Below, piece by piece: positions 33,041 through 35,644 of a stretch of DNA of 35,644 nucleotides. The stretch spans positions 5,855-41,498 of the forward strand of contig CASEFL010000004.1 of the NCBI GenBank assembly GCA_949287245.1, written 5' to 3'. Under the pieces are notes generated by a model, which was not told the origin of the DNA, searched no databases, and saw only the letters and a list, made by a program, of their open reading frames with translations. Source of the DNA: an uncultured Bacillota bacterium (lineage in GTDB: Bacteria > Bacillota_I > Bacilli_A > RFN20 > CAG-826). Position numbers and translations under genes: made by a program. Positions within the stretch are counted from its first letter, which is position 1; every line of letters starts with the position of its first letter.

Positions 33041-35146
33041 TTATCTTCCTGCTCCTTGGGATTTTTTGATGATTTCATCTTGGATGTAGCGAGGAGTTTC
33101 CCCATATCGATCAAAGGTCATTGTGAAGGTACCTCTCCCCTGGGTCATCGAACGAAGGTCGGTGACATAACCAAACATTTCAGCAAGAGGCACCGAGCAA
33201 GATACAACTTTTGCGTTTCCGCGTTGGCTTTCTTCCTCAACCGTACCTCTACGGCGAGAAATATCTCCAATAACGTCTCCGTAATATTGTTCAGGAACAG
33301 TGATATCCACCTTCATGATTGGTTCTAAGATTACAGGATCGCATTTTCCAGAAGCCGCTTTTAAGGCTAAGGAAGCTGCGATTTTATAAGCAGCTTCTGA
33401 AGAGTCAACATCGTGATATGACCCATCAAATAAAGTTGCTTTGATATCGATGACAGGATAGCCAGCAACTAAACCACGTTGCATAGCTTCTTCTAAACCT
33501 TGTTGAGTTGGTTTAATGAATTCTTTAGGAACGGCACCACCAACGATTGCGTCCACGAATTCAAAGCCTTTGCCAGGATTGGGCTCAAAACGAATCCAAA
33601 CATCACCATATTGACCATGGCCACCGGTTTGTTTGACATAACGTCCTTGAGCTTCTCCTGTTTTACGAATCGTTTCACGGTAGTTAACTTGCGGCGCACC
33701 AACATTAACAACAACGCCAAATTCCCGTTTCATTCTCTCAACAAGAACGTCAAGTTGAAGTTCACCAACACCGCCAATAATGGTTTGTCCAGTTTCTGCA
33801 TTGGTATGGACACGGAATGTTGGGTCTTCTTCCGCAAGTTTTTGAAGAGCAACAGACATCTTTTCCATATCGGCCTTGGTTTTTGGTTCCACGGCTTCTT
33901 CTAAGACGGGTTCAGGGAATTCTAAGCTTTCTAAAACAACTGGTTCGCTTGGATCGGTAAGGGTATCACCAGTTGTGGTATTTTTTAATCCCACAACCGC
34001 ACCGATTTCCCCAGCGTGAAGAACACTCACTTCTTGACGCTTATTCGCATGCATTAACACCAAACGAGAGATTCTTTCTTGATTTCCTTTTGAAGAATTT
34101 AAGATATAAGAACCGCTTTTTAATGTCCCTTGATAAACACGAACGTAGGCAAGTCTTCCAATAAATGGATCAGTAGCAATTTTGAAAGCTAATCCAACAA
34201 AAGGAGCGCTATCCGTTGTTTTGCAAACGTAATCTTCTCCTTTTAAGGTTCCTTTTTCACCAGGAATATCTAAAGGTGAAGGCAAATAGGCAATAACAGC
34301 ATCAAGTAAGAGTTGGACACCCTTATTCTTGAAGGCTGTACCACATAAGACAGGGAAGAATTTTCCTGTGATGGTTGCTTTACGAATAACGGCTTTGATT
34401 TCCTCAACAGAAGGTTCTTCTCCTTCTAAGACTTTCATCATGAAGTCATCATCATAAGCAGCAAGTTTTTCAATAAGGGTTGCGTGATATTTAGCAGCCT
34501 TTTCTTGAAGTTCGCTAGGAATATCTTGCTCCACTGGCGCATCATCTTTGTTATCTTTGTTATAGATATAAGCACGCATCGTAACAAGATCGATTTCCCC
34601 GATAAATCCAGATTCTCTTCCTACAGGAAGTTGAATCGCGGCATAATCAACACCAAGGCGTTCTTTAATTGTGGCTAAACACATTTCAAAGTCTGCACCA
34701 ATGGCGTCCATTTTGTTACAGAAAACAAGACGAGGAACATTATATTTATCGGCTTGTCTCCAAACGGTTTCCGTTTGTGGTTCAACTCCGTTTTTCGAGT
34801 CTAAAACGGTAACTGCACCGTCAAGAACACGTAAGGAACGTTCTACTTCAACCGTAAAGTCGACGTGCCCCGGAGTGTCAATAATGTTAATTCTATGTCC
34901 CTTCCAGAAGCAGGTAGTGGCAGAAGAGGTAATGGTAATGCCTCTTTCTTGCTCTTCTTCCATCCAGTCCATAACGGCGGTACCTTCGTGAACTTCGCCA
35001 ATTTTGTGGGTCCGTCCAGTGTAATAAAGGATACGTTCGGTGGTGGTAGTTTTTCCTGCGTCAATATGGGCCATAATCCCAATATTACGGGTATGAGGAA
35101 GATCGTAAACGCTATCTTCCTTAATCATATTTTCTTCGTTGGCCAT
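33041..35146 (-). CDS. fusA: translation elongation factor G
   Basis: 701 residues, full length. Motifs are G1 [10 protein letters not shown] (about 26-35), the switch I block [12 protein letters not shown]3 DTPGHVDF near 90, G4 NKMD near 144, and the C-terminal domain IV/V blocks GQYGDVWI and [12 protein letters not shown] drives translocation on the ribosome. AAGGAG precedes the ATG at 7 nt. It starts 14 nt after the rpsG stop, as in the standard str operon. Confidence 0.98.
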   Translation of the reverse strand: MANEENMIKEDSVYDLPHTRNIGIMAHIDAGKTTTTERILYYTGRTHKIGEVHEGTAVMDWMEEEQERGITITSSATTCFWKGHRINIIDTPGHVDFTVEVERSLRVLDGAVTVLDSKNGVEPQTETVWRQADKYNVPRLVFCNKMDAIGADFEMCLATIKERLGVDYAAIQLPVGRESGFIGEIDLVTMRAYIYNKDNKDDAPVEQDIPSELQEKAAKYHATLIEKLAAYDDDFMMKVLEGEEPSVEEIKAVIRKATITGKFFPVLCGTAFKNKGVQLLLDAVIAYLPSPLDIPGEKGTLKGEDYVCKTTDSAPFVGLAFKIATDPFIGRLAYVRVYQGTLKSGSYILNSSKGNQERISRLVLMHANKRQEVSVLHAGEIGAVVGLKNTTTGDTLTDPSEPVVLESLEFPEPVLEEAVEPKTKADMEKMSVALQKLAEEDPTFRVHTNAETGQTIIGGVGELQLDVLVERMKREFGVVVNVGAPQVNYRETIRKTGEAQGRYVKQTGGHGQYGDVWIRFEPNPGKGFEFVDAIVGGAVPKEFIKPTQQGLEEAMQRGLVAGYPVIDIKATLFDGSYHDVDSSEAAYKIAASLALKAASGKCDPVILEPIMKVDITVPEQYYGDVIGDISRRRGTVEEESQRGNAKVVSCSVPLAEMFGYVTDLRSMTQGRGTFTMTFDRYGETPRYIQDEIIKKSQGAGR

Positions 35147-35160
35147 GGGGGTTCTCCTTT

Positions 35161-35631
35161 TTACCAGCGATAATGAGCATAAGCCTTATTGGCTTCTGCC
35201 ATTCTATGGACGTCTTCTTTCTTCTTAATGGAGGCCCCTGTGCCATTCGCAGCATCAATAATTTCTGCAGCTAATTTTTGTTCCATTGTTTTTTCGTTAC
35301 GAAGACGAGCAAAAGTAACAAGCCATCTTAAACCTAAGGTTTGTTTTCTTTCAGGAGATACTTCGGTTGGAACTTGATAGTTGGCTCCTCCCATTCTCCG
35401 TGCCTTTAACTCAACATTAGGCATAATGTTATTAATGGCGGTAGCAAAAACGTCAATTGCGGGCTTTTTTGTTTTTTCTTCAATGATTTTAAAAGCACCA
35501 TAAATGATGGCTTGAGCAGTTCCTCTTTTTCCATCATACATAACCCGGTTAATAAGGCGGGTTACGAGTTTGCTCTTATAAACGGGGTCTGGTAAGACAT
35601 CACGTTTTTCAATTTTACCTTTACGAGACAT
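35161..35631 (-). CDS. rpsG: 30S ribosomal protein S7
   Basis: 156 residues, the standard length. It begins [20 protein letters not shown] and keeps the S7 signature [20 protein letters not shown] and the RNA-binding [16 protein letters not shown] block. It assembles the 3' domain of 16S rRNA in the 30S head. AAGGAGGG lies before the ATG (positions 35633-35640). rpsL would be expected just beyond the right edge of the window. Confidence 0.98.
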   Translation of the reverse strand: MSRKGKIEKRDVLPDPVYKSKLVTRLINRVMYDGKRGTAQAIIYGAFKIIEEKTKKPAIDVFATAINNIMPNVELKARRMGGANYQVPTEVSPERKQTLGLRWLVTFARLRNEKTMEQKLAAEIIDAANGTGASIKKKEDVHRMAEANKAYAHYRW

Positions 35632-35644
35632 ATTCCCTCCTTAT

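Overview
The window is 35.6 kb of low-GC bacterial chromosome using the standard bacterial code. TGA ends whiA, the HAD phosphatase and the ABC ATPase, and tryptophan is TGG. Gene content and order point to an anaerobic, fermentative relative of the Mollicutes or Erysipelotrichia (an uncultured gut Bacilli lineage is my guess). Supporting signs are the Firmicutes-type uvrA-lgt-HAD-trxB-whiA neighbourhood, a one-polypeptide pyruvate:ferredoxin oxidoreductase, many lipoproteins, and a transporter-nuclease operon like one known in mycoplasmas. No phage, insertion sequence or CRISPR array is visible.

Layout. 1-8.1 kb (minus strand): the start of gap with its promoter, then a tightly packed operon read uvrA, lgt, HAD phosphatase, thioredoxin-reductase-like flavoprotein, an unknown protein, whiA and a small XRE regulator. 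8.2-9.5 kb (plus strand): tRNA-Pro and a membrane-anchored XRE regulator. 9.5-15 kb (minus): PFOR, then a repeat-containing lipoprotein gene with a CcpA-type cre site upstream. 15-18.2 kb: a gene-poor, decaying stretch with two broken relatives of ATP-binding/helix-turn-helix proteins, one intact Fic gene and a striking array of five short repeats at the Fic promoter. 18.2-27.8 kb (minus): tRNA-Lys, then an operon read ABC ATPase with a long helical insertion, two permeases, two paralogous binding lipoproteins, a staphylococcal-nuclease-like lipoprotein and a small lipoprotein. 27.8-31.6 kb: three tandem RDD-family membrane proteins from what looks like a leaderless promoter. 31.7-35.6 kb: the str operon end, rpsG-fusA-tuf.

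How the parts fit. The most interesting system is the 18.4-27.7 kb operon. A sugar-type ABC transporter would be the default annotation, but a surface nuclease in the same transcription unit and the inserted ATPase match the arrangement of the Mycoplasma genitalium MG_185-MG_189 locus and related mycoplasma loci tied to nucleic-acid scavenging. I read it as a cell-surface polynucleotide degradation and uptake system, with cre-like palindromes hinting at carbon-status control. Lgt from the first operon would lipidate its four lipoproteins and the one at 13.3-15.0 kb. PFOR makes reduced ferredoxin, and the nearby TrxB-like enzyme has lost its recognisable NADPH-binding motifs, so ferredoxin-dependent thioredoxin reduction is a reasonable hypothesis.
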